Positions 23,258-37,039 are shown, numbered from the stretch's first letter. The stretch: DNA of 64,000 bases from Cunninghamella blakesleeana (GCA_017871115.1 JAFCIZ010000007.1:2356001-2420000), one strand, 5' to 3'. Numbers and translations are program-made. Notes: generated by a model from the letters alone, not told the origin.

Positions 23258-25322
23258 CTAAAGAGTTTCATCTTCATCCATGGTTGATGGTAATTCAGAT
23301 GGTTTTACCATACCCGGAATACTTAATGCTTTTTCACGTTCTGCTTTTCGTTTGGCTTCTAATTCAGCTTCCTTTTCTTCTAAGAAAAGTTCTGCATTTT
23401 CACCAGCAAATTCTTTTAATTGAATAAGGAAATCACGAACCTCTAATTTGAATTTGGAAGGTATATTGTTGTATTCAAACATTGCCATTACAAATACTTT
23501 AATTTGGCCACTATAAAAATTAAACAGAATAAAATATGACGAATCAATAAATCCAATTTATTTTTCAGTACCTTTCCTTTTCTTTTATCAATTTATTTTT
23601 CGTTTTGTTCCAACTTATTTTACCTTTGCAAATGAGGGAATGCATTTTGTAATAACATAGTAACATAACCTTGTAAGAATTGCGCATTGGCCATATTAGG
23701 GTCAGTAACTTGTGATGGATTGAATAAAGGTACTAAAATTTGATTTGTTGTTACTAAATTAAATAATTGCGCTAATACTTCTGTTTGGCCCTTGAAACCT
23801 ATATATATATATAATAAAAATAAAAATAAAAATAAAAAATTGCCAGCAAATTAATTACCTACATATACTTATGTAAAGTTATATATATATATATATGTAT
23901 ATATTTAAGATTCTTTACCGCTCTTGTGATCACGATCTGTTAATACAAAGAAGATATCTTGAAGAATACTAAGGAAGTAATTTTGATAAAAGACACCAGC
24001 AATGTTAGGATCAGAGCGACTAAAGTTTCCAACTAATTCGTAACAAATTTGAAGACCAATATCTGCAATATCACGCATAGTATGCTTAAAGCCCCATACA
24101 ACACTATCTACTACTAGTTTAAATTGACCTGGTGCAAGTTCAAGAAGAGCTATTATAATATTATTAAGGTACAAAAAATAAAAATAATGTTACTAATAAC
24201 ATCTCAAACTGTTCATTTTATATACTTTTATATTACCTTGGAAACAGTGTTGATTAATGGCAAGAAGCATACGGTAAAATCCATTACGGTGTTCAGGGTA
24301 TTCAGAGAAATCTTTTGTAATCATATTTAAAGTTGGTTCGAATGTAGCTTCTAAAACAATTGGTATTCTAGGTGTCATCAAATTCTAATTATAATGAAAA
24401 ATAAAATGAATAAAATAAAAGTTTAGTCCTCGTTCTATATTATTTTTTCTATTTTCTTAATATATATAAATATATATTTGTCTTATGAAAAACTATATAC
24501 TTACACCAAGTTTATCGACCATGGTGGCAAGAACATTGAGTACTTCAGCATCTTTGGCTACATCAAGACCTTGTCTATAATCTGTCAAGACAACTTCAAA
24601 GAATGGACCAACCATATTATCATTAACAGCTGTAAGGTCTTTAGCGCATCCAACATATGTATCAATCAATTTAAGAATTTCTTTTTTGATTGTTCTAAGG
24701 CCACGGATCTTGGGGGTCTTAGTAGCAATAGGTCCTATTTAATAAAAATAATAGCAGTAACAATAAATGGTTGTATAAATATATAGGATATATCAATTTA
24801 ATTATTTTGTAGCCACAATTATTTTTATTTATCATTACCTTGTTCTGAAACAGCTTGAGTTACTAAATTACCAACAATACCATATAATGACAATAAATCG
24901 TTGTAAATTTTACTGATTTGAATAATGAATGCTGATCCTACCGAGCTACATGCGGATACGTTTGTTTTTAATACATTTACAAGAATCTTGATATCATTAG
25001 GTTGATTTAATACAGCTACATTTTGCTTAGCTTGTTCCATAATTCCATTCCACTATAATACAAATAAAAAATAGAATAAAGAATGATATTAATTATTTAG
25101 TATAGCCAAAAGATATTTAACACATATTTACACATTCACATCTACACACAGAAAAACATATATATATGTTAAATCCACTCAATTTTTTTTTCTGCTTCTT
25201 TTTTTTTTCTTACAGCTAAGTTAGGCATCTCCATAAATTTAACAATTAAGCGTTCTTGAATATTTTTCTTTGTTTGGGCAGAAATCATATAACCTACAGC
25301 TTCATAGAAAGTGTGGATCTAA

Positions 25323-25356
<34 letters not shown>

Positions 25357-27814
25357 GTAATAATCGTGATAATGATAATAAAATATAATGATTAATAAAA
25401 AAAATAAATAGCATAAATAATCATTACATGCATGATTTTAAGTTTAAGTTGATTACCTGCTGAGGAGCTAGATCAGAAGTTATATGATCAATAGTAGCCA
25501 AAATTTCATCGATAAAAGGTTGTCGTTCACTAACTTGATGTTCTACAAAGTATCTCATACACTTTTGAGAGATTTTAATAAATGTATCACAAGCCATATC
25601 TTGAACACCTTCATGAGATTCATGCATGAATTCAAATAATTTATTTACTACTGTCTTTAAAAATTTCCAATGGGCTTTAAGGAACCTAGGATATTGACCA
25701 ACTGTATACATAATATTGGAAGCAACGACTGCCTTGTTATCTTTACCTCGTTTCATTTCACAAAGACTAAGAAGTTCCTTAATGACTGTAACCAGGAATC
25801 GTTTTTCAGTTTCTTCATTCATAGCACCAGAAATAGAACCAATTGCCCAGCATAGTTTATTCAAGTTTTGCCACGACCATTCTGTGCCATCCATCTATTA
25901 TAAAAAAAAGATTATGATAAGTAAAATAATAACAGTGGCCCTCTTCAGTACACTAATTATATTTTTATCTACCTGTCTAGCCAATTTATTTGTCATGATT
26001 TCTTCAGTATCTGTTACGTCCAAATTAGTCAAGTATACTAAAACTTCTTTCATACTTTTGTATAAAACAATGGTGTCACTTTCTTTGAGAGATTCACGTA
26101 CAATTTCACCTTCATCATTTTCAACAACTAAAACCTTTAATAAGAATAAAATATTCAAAATTACATAAATTAAATTCAATTGAATATAATGATGGTATAT
26201 ATTTCAATTAAACCATAATGAAAAATACAAATGAGGGTAAACTTACTTCTTCAGGCTTGACCATGCGTTCGATCATGACAACACGTAAGTTAGAAAGTAC
26301 TTCAGCATATAAAACTTTTCTAGGTCTGTACCCTTGATTTGCAGAAACTGATAAATCCAATAAGGGTACTTCCATTTGAGGCATTTGCCGAATTTCTTCG
26401 AAAAGTTCTTGAACTAATTGAGCCCAATACTCTAAGCAAATCTTGAATACTTCACGGTCATCCACACGAGATATTTTAATAAGATAATAATGAGCATTAA
26501 TGAGTAAATCGTGGGTTGCTGGTGATTGTTCGATAATCTAAAATAAAAGCAGAAATAGAAGTAAAAAAATAAGAAATAGTTTGTTACGATTTATTTACAA
26601 AACAAGCTTATAAATATTAATAGATTTATATATACCTTCAAATGTGAACTAAGAAATCCAGTTAAAAATAATGCCAAATTTTGGACAAATTCTTGATCAT
26701 CATCACTACTATTTTCATATACATTAGCAATGTCTATTGAATTAAATAAATGGAGATAAAAATATATATTAATAAATATTAATGCTTTGTGATTACAGTT
26801 TTATTCTATATATAGTTATGAATATTATTTTTTATTTTACCAGTGCTTGGTGGGACCATAGTATTTACCGCAGTCATCACATTTGTAAATAAAATCACTA
26901 ATTTTTCATTATAGTTGCTTTCTACTTTAAGACCACCAATTTCTGTTAAACATTTTAAGGTAACGTTACGGAATTGAGGAACTTCAAAGAACTAGACAAA
27001 AAAAAAATGGAAAATACAAAAATAGTATTTATTATCGATCGATCCAATATTATAATTACATAAATAAATGAAATGTTGAAAAATTGTAGTTTACCCTTGT
27101 ATGAAGTGTTTCGATCAAATCAGTTTCAAAAATATATCCAAGAGGAACCCAGTTTAAAAATCGAAGCAAAGTTTCTAAAGTTGCCTTAATTAAACTTGGT
27201 TTTGTTGCAAGGTGAAGTACCTCTTTACATAACTGATAAATTTCTGAAAATTCTCCACACATCTGATTTCGAAGGTTGGTTGTTTTTAATTGAGTCATTT
27301 GTTCAGCTGAGTAATCAAAAATTTCTTCACTATAAATTATCGTAATCCAAAAAGTTGTGATTATAAGTTTCGATTATATATATATATATATATATATACA
27401 TTCTTTTTAAAAAATGTAGTAAGATACAATAAAATAATCAACGTTATTATTACCTTAATAATTTTAATATAGCCATATTATTTTCACATAGGGTTGGGTT
27501 GTTTTTACTAGAAGATACAATTTCTGGGATGAATGTAGGCCAGTTACGAGGCCATTCCTGTTTTAAAATCTATATGATATTAATATATAGATATATTAAA
27601 GAAAAAATAAAAAAAAAAATGAACAGTTAATAGCCTATCTTTATTACCTTAGTCATTATTTATTGTTTTCGATATATAAAACTTACCTGTACTAGAACCA
27701 TATTTAATTTATTGATATAACCACGTTCTTTAGAAAATGTAGCTTCATCAGAAGCGACTTTAACAATGATATTGACAATGAAATAACGAATAGCTAGAAA
27801 GTAATAATAATAAT

Positions 27815-27859
<45 letters not shown>

Positions 27860-28457
27860 TAATATGTTTATCTGATATATATAAGGAACAAATAAATAAT
27901 AATAATAAATAAATAAATACTTTTCTTTCGTTTTACCATCACGACTTTCGCTAACAAGTGTATTCCATCTGGTTTGAATAAACTTTTCCAATATTTGCAA
28001 AGCAATGAACTATATAAACAATAAAAAGAAATACACATTTTAATTAGTTAGATAAATAATAATAATAATAGCAAAAAGGATGTCTGTTATTATTTGTTGT
28101 TTTCTTTCTTTTTATTGTGTATATATTACTTTTGTTTGAGGTACATTAGAACGTTCTAAAATACCATCAGCTCTTGTCCAAGCTTCTTCATGATCTTGAA
28201 ACTGTGTTAACAATTGTTGAGCCATTTGTTGCTATTTTATTTATTTATTTATTTATTTTTTAAAAAAAAATATAATATATATATATATATATTATAATAA
28301 TAATAATAATAATAATTAGTTTTATGAATAAACTATATTTATTAATTTAAATAAAAATATTTACATCATTGCCAGAACCAGTGTAAAAAGTAAGTACTAC
28401 TTGATCTAAAACGGCAACATCTAGTTCCTTACTAAAATCTAGAATACTTTCTGCCAT
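23258..28457 (-). CDS. CRM1: Exportin-1 / Crm1 nuclear export receptor
   Basis: Eighteen exons: 28457-28365, 28231-28130, 28009-27937, 27793-27687, 27569-27454, 27329-27095, 26991-26841, 26733-26636, 26537-26247, 26134-25973, 25894-25457, 25318-25214, 25052-24839, 24734-24505, 24384-24237, 24149-23919, 23798-23624, 23510-23258. They sum to 1073 residues, within a few residues of known Crm1 proteins. The protein starts with [16 protein letters not shown], carries the hydrophobic NES-groove region ([14 protein letters not shown], then [15 protein letters not shown]), and ends with an acidic C-helix. It exports leucine-rich-NES cargo with RanGTP. Cys521 in LLSLCEMK is the residue that leptomycin B alkylates in sensitive species. 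The gene is a clear single-copy housekeeping gene. Confidence 0.97.
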
Positions 28458-29245
28458 AATTAAATTTTAATTTTTTAAGTCGATAAAAAAAAGAATTGAA
28501 AAAAGGAAAGAAAAAACTCTATAACGCGTTAAAAAAAATAGTGGAATAACAAGTAGAAAAAAAATTGGGTGTGCTTGAAAAGGTCACGATTTTTTTAAAA
28601 TCAGCCGTGACAGTTTAAAGGAAAGCGCAAGTAAATAGAGAATTCTAATTGGTATTTGATACTGAGAAAATACAATTTCCTATTTTTATATACTCACTGC
28701 TTACAAATAAATAAGATCACACCCATATCACTAAAACAATGCAAATAAAATAATATTTTAATTGAATAAAATCTATTACGAAAAAATATGCCTTTTTTTA
28801 AGAAAAAATAAATAGATTATAGCTCCTTTCAATAATATAAATTTATATTTTTATTTATAAGCTATAATGTAAATGTTATTATAAAATAAATTTACATTAT
28901 AAAATAATTTACAGTTGCATGAAAAAAAGTGACTATATATATATAACATTACCATTTGTTCAATTCATATGAATATGCAAATAAATCTGATCGTAGAAAA
29001 AGAATAAAAAAAATGGGGTAAAATGGTAGACAATTGATACCCCGAGAGAGATTTGGATTGCCATATTGGGAAGGGCTTCAATGACAAATTGAAAAAAGAA
29101 GAAATTATATAAAATAAATAAAATAGTACCTTTTTTTCTTGATCTCTTTTCTTTTTCTTTTTCTTTTTTTTCCTCATTCTTAATTTTTATTTATTTATAT
29201 ATAACTTTCTATCCGTTCCTTTCCTTTACTTTCATTTTTTTTATT
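28458..29245. other. Divergent intergenic region CRM1 / bHLH gene
   Basis: 788 nt between divergent start codons. Features seen: a GTCACG (28583-28588) ... CGTGAC (28606-28611) inverted pair about 130 nt upstream of CRM1; an 11-nt AT-rich inverted repeat at 28864-28874 and 28890-28900; and pyrimidine-rich tracts at about 29133-29175 before the bHLH start. No gene is supported here; the 28965-29177 (-) open stretch begins with a poly-lysine run from the pyrimidine tract. Confidence 0.5.
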
Positions 29246-30097
29246 ATGTATTCATCAAGTAACGGGAAACAATTAAGTCAATTACCCGACCTTGATAATC
29301 ATCATATTACCCCTCGGGAGCCATTAAAAAGAAAATATGAACAATTAAAAAAATCTCGAGAACGAAATCAAGGTCATCCTTATAAAATAGATGATGATAA
29401 TAACAATAGTAATTATAATATTTCCTCATTATCAACATCATCAAGTGATACATTAATGATACCCACTTCATCTAATACAACAGCAGTAGTAGCATCTAAT
29501 AGTAATATAAATAAACCTAAATCTTCAGGTAGAGGAAAAAAACCACCTCACGAGCTTTTAACGGAAGCACAAAAAAAAGCAAATCATATTGCATCTGAAC
29601 AAAAACGCAGAGCAAATATTAGAATTGGATTTGACCAATTGGTAGATATTGTACCCACTTTAAGCCATTGCCATCGAAGCGAATCGTTAATTTTACAAAA
29701 ATGTAATTATTTTCTAAAACATATAAATAAAAAGAAGCGTATGTATATTTGATTTGGTGATTAAAATTAATATTTTTTTTAAAAAAAATAAAATAAATAA
29801 AGCGTACGATTATATTCAGCAATTAATAGATACAAAGACTAACTTAAAAGAACGCGTGAGAGAGCTTCAAATAGTATTAGGCGATATGTAAGTTAAAAAT
29901 TACCCATATTTAAATTGATGAATATTTATTAATCTTTTATTATCGTTTTATTTTATATTTAGACCTGACGATGATGTAAGTTAATATATATTTATTTGTT
30001 CTATTTTTATGAATATTTGAATTTAATGGTCCTGATATTTTTTAATATATTATAATTAAAATAGAGTTCAGAAGAAGACGAAGAGTTTAGAAGATAA
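29246..30097 (+). CDS. bHLH-leucine-zipper-like transcription factor
   Basis: Four exons: 29246-29702, 29803-29887, 29963-29975 (13 nt), 30065-30097, giving 195 residues. A Ser/Asn-rich N-terminus precedes the basic region HIASEQKRRANIR, which carries the His-Glu-Arg set expected to read a CACGTG E-box. Helix 1 (GFDQLVDIVP) is followed by a loop and helix 2 (LILQKSYDYIQQLI). Helix 2 is interrupted by the first intron, and splicing it restores the canonical LILQKSYDYI. Helix 2 runs into a short coiled coil (LKERVRELQIVL) and an acidic tail. The Ino4/Max/Mlx type of small dimerising bHLH is the closest resemblance; the target genes are not readable from here. Confidence 0.85.
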
Positions 30098-30551
30098 ATA
30101 TTAATATAATAGATAAAAATAAGTGCAGGCACACCAGTATAAATTAACGAAATAATAAGAAATAAAAAAAAGAATCTCCGCTATTTTTTTTCTCCATTAT
30201 ATCGAAATCCTTAAAAAGATCCATATTACGTGGATTTACAAAGATTACATAGATAGTTTGATTTATTAGCAAACCAAAATAAAAGGATAAAATTGTGAAA
30301 TTAAATAATAAAATTTAGTTATCAAAAATTTAGAAAATAAGTCCAATAATTTAAAAATTTTATGCTGGAAAGAGCTCGATTTTTATTAGAATTAAATTTT
30401 ATGTATATTTTTATATGAAGCTGAATTTAGAAAATGGTTGAACATGAAAAATAGCCTTGATTTTTTTATATTTTTTAAACCCAACGCACCATCAAATTGA
30501 GTTTTTTTCTCACTTTTTTTCTATTTATCTTTTTTTTACTTTAAATTTAAA
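30098..30551. other. Intergenic spacer
   Basis: 454 nt between two plus-strand genes. CCGC at 30178-30181 in an AATCTCCGCTATTTT context; a pyrimidine tract at about 30505-30540 immediately before CHM7. Nothing else recognisable. Confidence 0.5.
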
Positions 30552-32455
30552 ATGGCTACAAAGCGACATTCCCCTCTTTTTGAATATTTAAAAAAAGAAT
30601 ATATTGATTTTTCACCTGATGGCAACTCAGAAAGATTAATATCACTCTATTCAGATTTTTCAAATTTATACTTAACAAACGAATATGGGTATGAAGCTAA
30701 CATAGATTACTGGCAATCTTTATTACTTGATTGTAGCATAAAAGGCTATTTCAATTATCATGGATATAGTTTGGTAATAGATCAAGAGGCTTTACCAGAT
30801 GAATTTATAAGAGAAACTCTTGGTAAACCTATAGCTCTTGATTGTGTTTTGGTAAATTACATATATATTGATATAGTTTTGGTTTAAGCTATTTAATTTT
30901 ATGCCCATTATTTAAAGCTCCTTCGTCCACTATAATCTTTCAATTACATATTTATACATTTATATATATATAGGAAAAAATGAAAAAAACTGGGGATATT
31001 ATAACTTTGAATGATTTTAATAATATATATAAACCACCTATCACTTGGTCCAAATGGATTAAGCAGCTAACACCAACTCATTTATTATCAAAATCATTTT
31101 CTTTTGTAACTTCTTCCTCTTCCTCTTCTTTAATACCTTCTTCAGTTCACGTTGTTTTGCCTTCTATCATAACGATATCACAGCATATCTATCGAATATA
31201 TTCTCATCTTACATTTAAATCGTTTATCAAGCATACTTTATTAACTTTTAGTGAATTTCGACAACAGTACGGAAAGTATGAAAATCATATATTAACGGAT
31301 GCTGATTTAATTCTGATATTAAAATATCTTGCTTCTCAATCAACTATTGCTTTGGCTGAAAATATACAAGGTTATGGAACTTCTTATTTGGTAAAAAAAT
31401 AAAATAGTTATAATTATAATTATTATAATATAATATAATATAATATAATATAATATAATATAATATAATATAACATGGATGATCAAATGGCTGTCAATTA
31501 TATATTTATTTTAAATTTGTATAGGTTGTTAAGTTTATAGAGCAAGAGATGGTAAAAGAAATCACTGATCATGATAAAGCTATCATTAGTATTAAAACAA
31601 CTTGTGAAGCACTTCATCATCAAGTAAACGAATTGGAAAAACTTATAGAAAAGTAAATATATATAAATTATTAAATTATTAAATAACTTATTTATTTAAT
31701 AGCTACTGATTTTTTTATTTTTTATTTTTTATTTTTTATTTTTTATATTTTTTATAATTATATAAAGATTATCAAATTCGGCAAAAGATTACCATAATAA
31801 AAAGCAGCAACCTCAAACTTTATATGCTCTTCGAAGGAGAAAGAACGTCATGAAAATATTGGAGAAAAGGTTAATGTCAATGGAAACTATGGAAACAATG
31901 TTGTTAAAAATGGAATCGGCAAAAGATGACATGCAGGTATTACTACTATTTTTTAGAAGTATAATATATATAATTTAAAATAGATATGAATCAATTTAAA
32001 AATTAAACAAATAATAACGTTGTTTGGATATATATATATGTATTGTATGAATATAGATTGTTCAAGCTTTCGATAATGGTGCCACAGCATTAAGGAATAT
32101 ATTAAATGAAGGATTTACTACAAAATCAGTGGAAGAAACGATGGAAAAAATTCAAGACATATACGATGATCAAAAGGATACCGAAAATTTATTAGCAGAA
32201 GAAATGAATACGCTTAATCAATCTACTTATGAAGATATAAATGATGAAGCTTTACTAAAAGAACTAGAGGAATTAGAATTAGAACAAAATCAATCTTTAT
32301 TGACATCAACTTCACCATCATCATCCACATGTCAGAATATATTAAATGAACTAGATAATATAGAAAAACCTCCAACTACAAGTTTGGCCAGTAAAACTGA
32401 ATCACCATTGAATAATGTCAATACAGTGCACAAAAAAAATCCTATTTTAGAATGA
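30552..32455 (+). CDS. CHM7: ESCRT-III-like protein Chm7 / CHMP7
   Basis: Five exons: 30552-30851, 30974-31390, 31525-31652, 31768-31936, 32057-32455, giving 470 residues, close to human CHMP7. The N-terminal half (about 1-235) looks like the winged-helix, ESCRT-II-like part with a hydrophobic patch (around residues 125-165) that could bind the nuclear envelope. The C-terminal half is a Snf7 domain: a basic helical core including QTLYALRRRKNVMKILEKRL, then the acidic region with ALLKELEELELE, which resembles a MIT-interacting motif. Chm7 works with Heh1/LEM2 and ESCRT-III in nuclear pore and envelope surveillance. Intron 2 carries a TAATA pentamer repeat. Confidence 0.88.
31415..31473. repeat. 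TAATA pentanucleotide repeat in CHM7 intron 2
   Basis: About ten tandem TAATA units between the 31391 donor and the 31524 acceptor. Its period of 5 differs from the AT, AAT and AAAT repeats that dominate elsewhere. Confidence 0.85.
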
Positions 32456-32889
32456 TTATTTATAATTAAATAAATAAAATATAATAAAATAGAATGAATG
32501 TATATAAAAATCATTTTTATTACAAAATGAAAAAAATAATGGCAATTGTAATTATTTATATACAAGAGAGAGTGTACTTCAAGGAGTTTTTCATTTATCA
32601 ACAACTACCGTTGGTAAGTGTATTTACTTTCAAATCATGTGCACGTATTAAATCTTTTATTACTATAATTATTTTTGTTTTAACTAATAACAATTCATTA
32701 AGATTAAATTATGAACAATAGAAAACAACCAGATTCTATATACGTAGAGATATAAATTTTTAGTATATTCTAAAGATCATGCGCATAGAAAGTCATAATT
32801 TAGTAGCTTTTCCATTTTTAAAAATTTAACATTTCTAAAACTAAAAGAAAAATTGACCAGTACAATCTAGTATTATAAAGCTATCATTG

Positions 32890-32924
<35 letters not shown>

Positions 32925-33111
32925 CGATGCATTTAATAAAAATTGAAATCTATAATTTTATTTAATTCATTTAGATATATATAAAATATTGAATACGGAG
33001 CAAAAAAAAAAAAAAAAAAATCAAAAGCAATAATAGACTGTATAGGAAAAAAACTTTAGTTACAACAAAGTAATAATAATGATAGTATAGTAATAAAAAA
33101 AGGAAGGTAAT
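32456..33111. other. Intergenic 3'-3' spacer
   Basis: Convergent ends of CHM7 and LHS1. Contains a TA run at about 32891-32920, a poly-A run at about 33003-33020, and AATAAA signals. No gene is supported; the 32494-32721 (+) open stretch is low-complexity. Confidence 0.55.
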
Positions 33112-36100
33112 TTAAAGTTCATCATGAGGATGATCATCTTTAGGATTTTCTTGTTGGTCTTTTTCGTTAGGTGTAGTGTTGTTTTCAGTACTATCTTTTT
33201 CATCAGCAGTAGTATTATTATCTTTGTTATTATTATTTTTGGAAGAATCGTCAGCTTTCTTTGTCACCTTGGGTTTCTTTTTACGTAATAAAGGTAAAAG
33301 GGCATCATCTACTTCCTTAGCTTTTGCTGCAGCTAATTTTGATGTCAAAACAGGATTATCAAGGGGTGTAAGGGCTAATTGTTGTTCAAGTTTTTCTTCA
33401 TGCCATTTTTCCGCTGCTTTAGCAACAGATAAAGCCTTTTCTAATTCTTCTTCGGTATGGTATCTTTCTTCTTCAGGTGTTTTACGAATACCTTCGACAT
33501 ACATTGTTACTAATCCCACACTCTTTGGCACTATTTCAAAAGTCTTGTCACGTTGGACAAATTCTTGACGACGATAGGTAATAGGGTTTTCCAATGCTCT
33601 AATAATAGACAAAAATGAATAAATAAATATACATTATTTTCTTTTACTTTTTACTAATTATATATTTTTATAGTTATTGTTATTATCTTTGTATTGTTTT
33701 GTTTTGCTTATTATACAACTTACTTTAATGTGTTTAATTGATCAATATAAGCCTTTGTATCAGCATGTTCACCTTCATCGTAGATCCAATCTGAGGTTTC
33801 TGATAATTTTTCACGTAATTCTTCACGTTGTTCTTCACTAGATACAGTTTCAACGACATCATCATATAAAAAGTCTAAAGTACGATAAACATAGGATTCC
33901 AAATTATTTTTAGCATCTTCTCTTTCCCGTCTTAAATTATCTTTTGTGTCTAATTCTTGCATTCTACACATTAATAATATTAAATAAAATAATAAAATAA
34001 AAATAAGTAAATAAATAAGTAAATATTAATATATATATATAAATAGTCATAAAAAAGACATTATTAAAAATTACCTTTTCTTAATCATGAATTTGCTGGT
34101 AGTTGGTAAAGGTTGAGGTCCATCCGCGATATAAGTTACTTTTAAATTAACCTTAGTCAATACTGGTTCATGCTTCTTAGTTTGTTCATCTACAGTTGTT
34201 TTGTTTTGTGAATCATCAGTATTAGGTTCTTTTGTTGTATCATTGTTTGCAGCAGCTTCCTAATAATTAAATGTGAGATAAAAGATAAAAAAAAGATGTT
34301 TAATATATTTTAGCTTAATTTATATTTTATTCTTTTAAAAAATTATTATACTATTGAATTGATGCTTATATTTACCTCTGGTGTTTGGTTTTCACCTGAC
34401 TCAGTATTTTTTTCTTCCTTAGAACCAAAGAATGATTTAACTTTATCTAAGTGTATCAAGATACGTATATATTTATACATAAGTTAATACACTACTATTA
34501 TTTACTTTATTTTTCATTTTATGTATTATATTATATAAATATTACCTGTAAATGACTTCCCAGAATCCAATAATTCAACATTGATAAAAGCTTCAGGAAC
34601 GGACAATAAACCAGATGGTGACATTTCAAATACAACACGTACTTTAGGAACAGTTTCAGTTTGCTTAATATCTTCCTTGTATTTTTCAAGAGCATCATTT
34701 AATCCAGTAATTTTAACTTTAGCAATACGATCCAAAATGCTAATGAAATAATAGAAGAATTAACAAATATATAATTGATACGGTTAATTCTTCATTATTA
34801 ATAAATTGGTCATTCATTATTACTTATATTTCTATATTATATAATTATTAGTATTTTTACCTTTGTTCGACATTATCTTTTTGCTTATAAGTTATATCTA
34901 ATTCAAAATCGGATTCTCTTTTAATTGTCATTGTTTTACGAGTATTTAATGAATCGAATTCTTTAAATATGATTGTTTTTTCTATAAATAAATTATATAA
35001 ATATATCATGAGTAAACTGTATTTATTTATTATATATGCGAAATAAAATATTTTTTCTTTTTATAGGGTCTTTCTTTTGTTTTTTTATAATATCCTTTTT
35101 ATTTACCATCAGAATCACCAGATTCACTTTTATAAGCCACTTCAATAGGGAAAGATGTAATATCTTTTATCTTGATTTCTTTTGTAAGACGGAATTGGTT
35201 ACTTAATGAGGCACCATGGAAGGCAGCTCCAAGAACAGCAGCTTCATCTGCGTTTACATTCTTAGCAATGCGTTCACTATAAAATCATAATATATATATT
35301 AATGTCTTTTTTTTTATGAAAGAGCTATTATATTATCATTATTGTTTACCTTCCAACAATGTTAATCAATTTCTTTTGGACAGATGGAATACGAACATTA
35401 CCACCAACAAGCACTAAAGATTTGATATCATCCTAAGCAATAATAAAATATAGGTTATAAAGAATAATTAGATGTATGTCTCTTATATTTATTCAAGTAT
35501 ATACATATATACACAATAATCACTATTAACATCATTTATATTACCACACTCATTCCAGATTCTTTGAGAGCACTCAAGATAGGACCAGAGACACGTTCCA
35601 GTAAATCTGAACATATTGATTCCAATTGTTTACGAGTAACTTTTAATTTAAAATCTTTTTCTTCATGTAAACCTTCCACAGAGGCAGTTGTTTCAGTATT
35701 AGCACTTAAGATTTGTTTGACACGAGTAGCCTCTTTTAATAATCTAGTCATAGCACCATTTGAATCATATACGCTGGTTTTTAAAGTATGTTTATATTGA
35801 TCCATAAACCCATCGGCTAATAATTTTTGTAAACGAACATCAAATTCATGCCCACCCAAAGTGCGATCGAATCCAACCGATTTCACCTGTAGTTGAGGTG
35901 CTTTGATGGTTGACTTTTTCTTTGATTTCTTTCCATTATCGACTTCTACATTAGAAAAGGAGACGAGAGACGCAACAGTTGATCCAGCGCCCATATCATA
36001 AAACATGTGATATTCTGGCGTAGTAGTAAATTCACGGTTAAGAGCATAATTCAAAGCAACTAAAAAAAAAATGAAATAAAAAGTGTTATAATAAAAATAT

Positions 36101-36682
36101 TATAAGTGTTCAATTTTCCTCATCACTCGTTCCTTTATAATTATATAAATTATATACTCATTTTCTTTACATACCTGCTGTTTCATCATGCATCAAAGAT
36201 AATACATTTAATCCAGCCAATTCAGCAGCATCTAAGATAGCTTGTCGTTCATGTTGAGTAGCAAATGGTGTAACCTATCAATAGTACAAAAAAAAAAATG
36301 CAATTAGATATACATTTCTTGCACCTTTCATTTCATTTTATATTATTATCGTTATTATTATCTATCTTACAGTTATAACGACGTCTTTAACATTTTCGCC
36401 AGCAGTTTGACTAGCTTGAAGTCGGGCATTTTGGAACTGATAAGCAATTAATTCTTCAACAGTTAAACGTTCAGTATTGTTATGTATAAAGATAGGCATG
36501 TTTCGTTCAGAATCCAACTCCATGTTATTAACAAATCGTTTACGATATTCTACAGAATGAATATCATCATATGGTTTTCCAATAATACTTTTTAAATTAA
36601 AATAAGTTAACTCGGGGAATCTTCCAGCCTAATAAAAGTAAAAATTAGAAAGGTATGTATATGTGTATTATTTAGAGTGTTA

Positions 36683-36719
<37 letters not shown>

Positions 36720-36727
36720 TTTATAAA

Positions 36728-36801
<74 letters not shown>

Positions 36802-37039
36802 AACTAACAGCATCAGAGCCATAAATACGTTCATCATGACGAATAGTAACAACTGATTGTGTCTTACGTTTTGAATCCTTATTTAAGGCAACATCCAAAG
36901 GCATACCAGGTTTAATAAGACCCACCTTAAACCATTCTGTTCCATAATCAATAGACATGACAGCAGCCATAGCAAACTGTATATTTATGAAAAGTAACAA
37001 AGTTGTTACGTAGATTAGTAAACTAATCTGACGTGTCAT
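33112..37039 (-). CDS. LHS1: ER-lumenal Hsp70-like chaperone Lhs1 / GRP170 (HYOU1)
   Basis: Twelve exons: 37039-36800, 36628-36371, 36274-36175, 36059-35545, 35432-35350, 35276-35107, 34981-34861, 34739-34546, 34446-34376, 34259-34075, 33963-33724, 33598-33112, giving 887 residues. An N-terminal signal peptide (hydrophobic residues about 5-24) precedes the actin-like ATPase domain: [15 protein letters not shown] (phosphate 1), YDMGAGST (phosphate 2) and [11 protein letters not shown] (adenosine). After a short beta domain comes an acidic, low-complexity loop and a helical C-terminal domain, and the protein ends in HDEL, the ER-retrieval signal. Lhs1/GRP170 is the nucleotide-exchange factor for Kar2/BiP and helps post-translational translocation. 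Intron 1 is filled with an ATT microsatellite. Divergent partner: TFB4. Confidence 0.95.
36683..36797. repeat. ATT/AAT trinucleotide microsatellite in LHS1 intron 1
   Basis: Two blocks of ATT units (roughly 36683-36720 and 36729-36797), interrupted by a short TTTATAAAT-type break. They occupy most of the 171-nt intron. On the coding strand the repeat begins directly at the splice donor. Confidence 0.9.
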
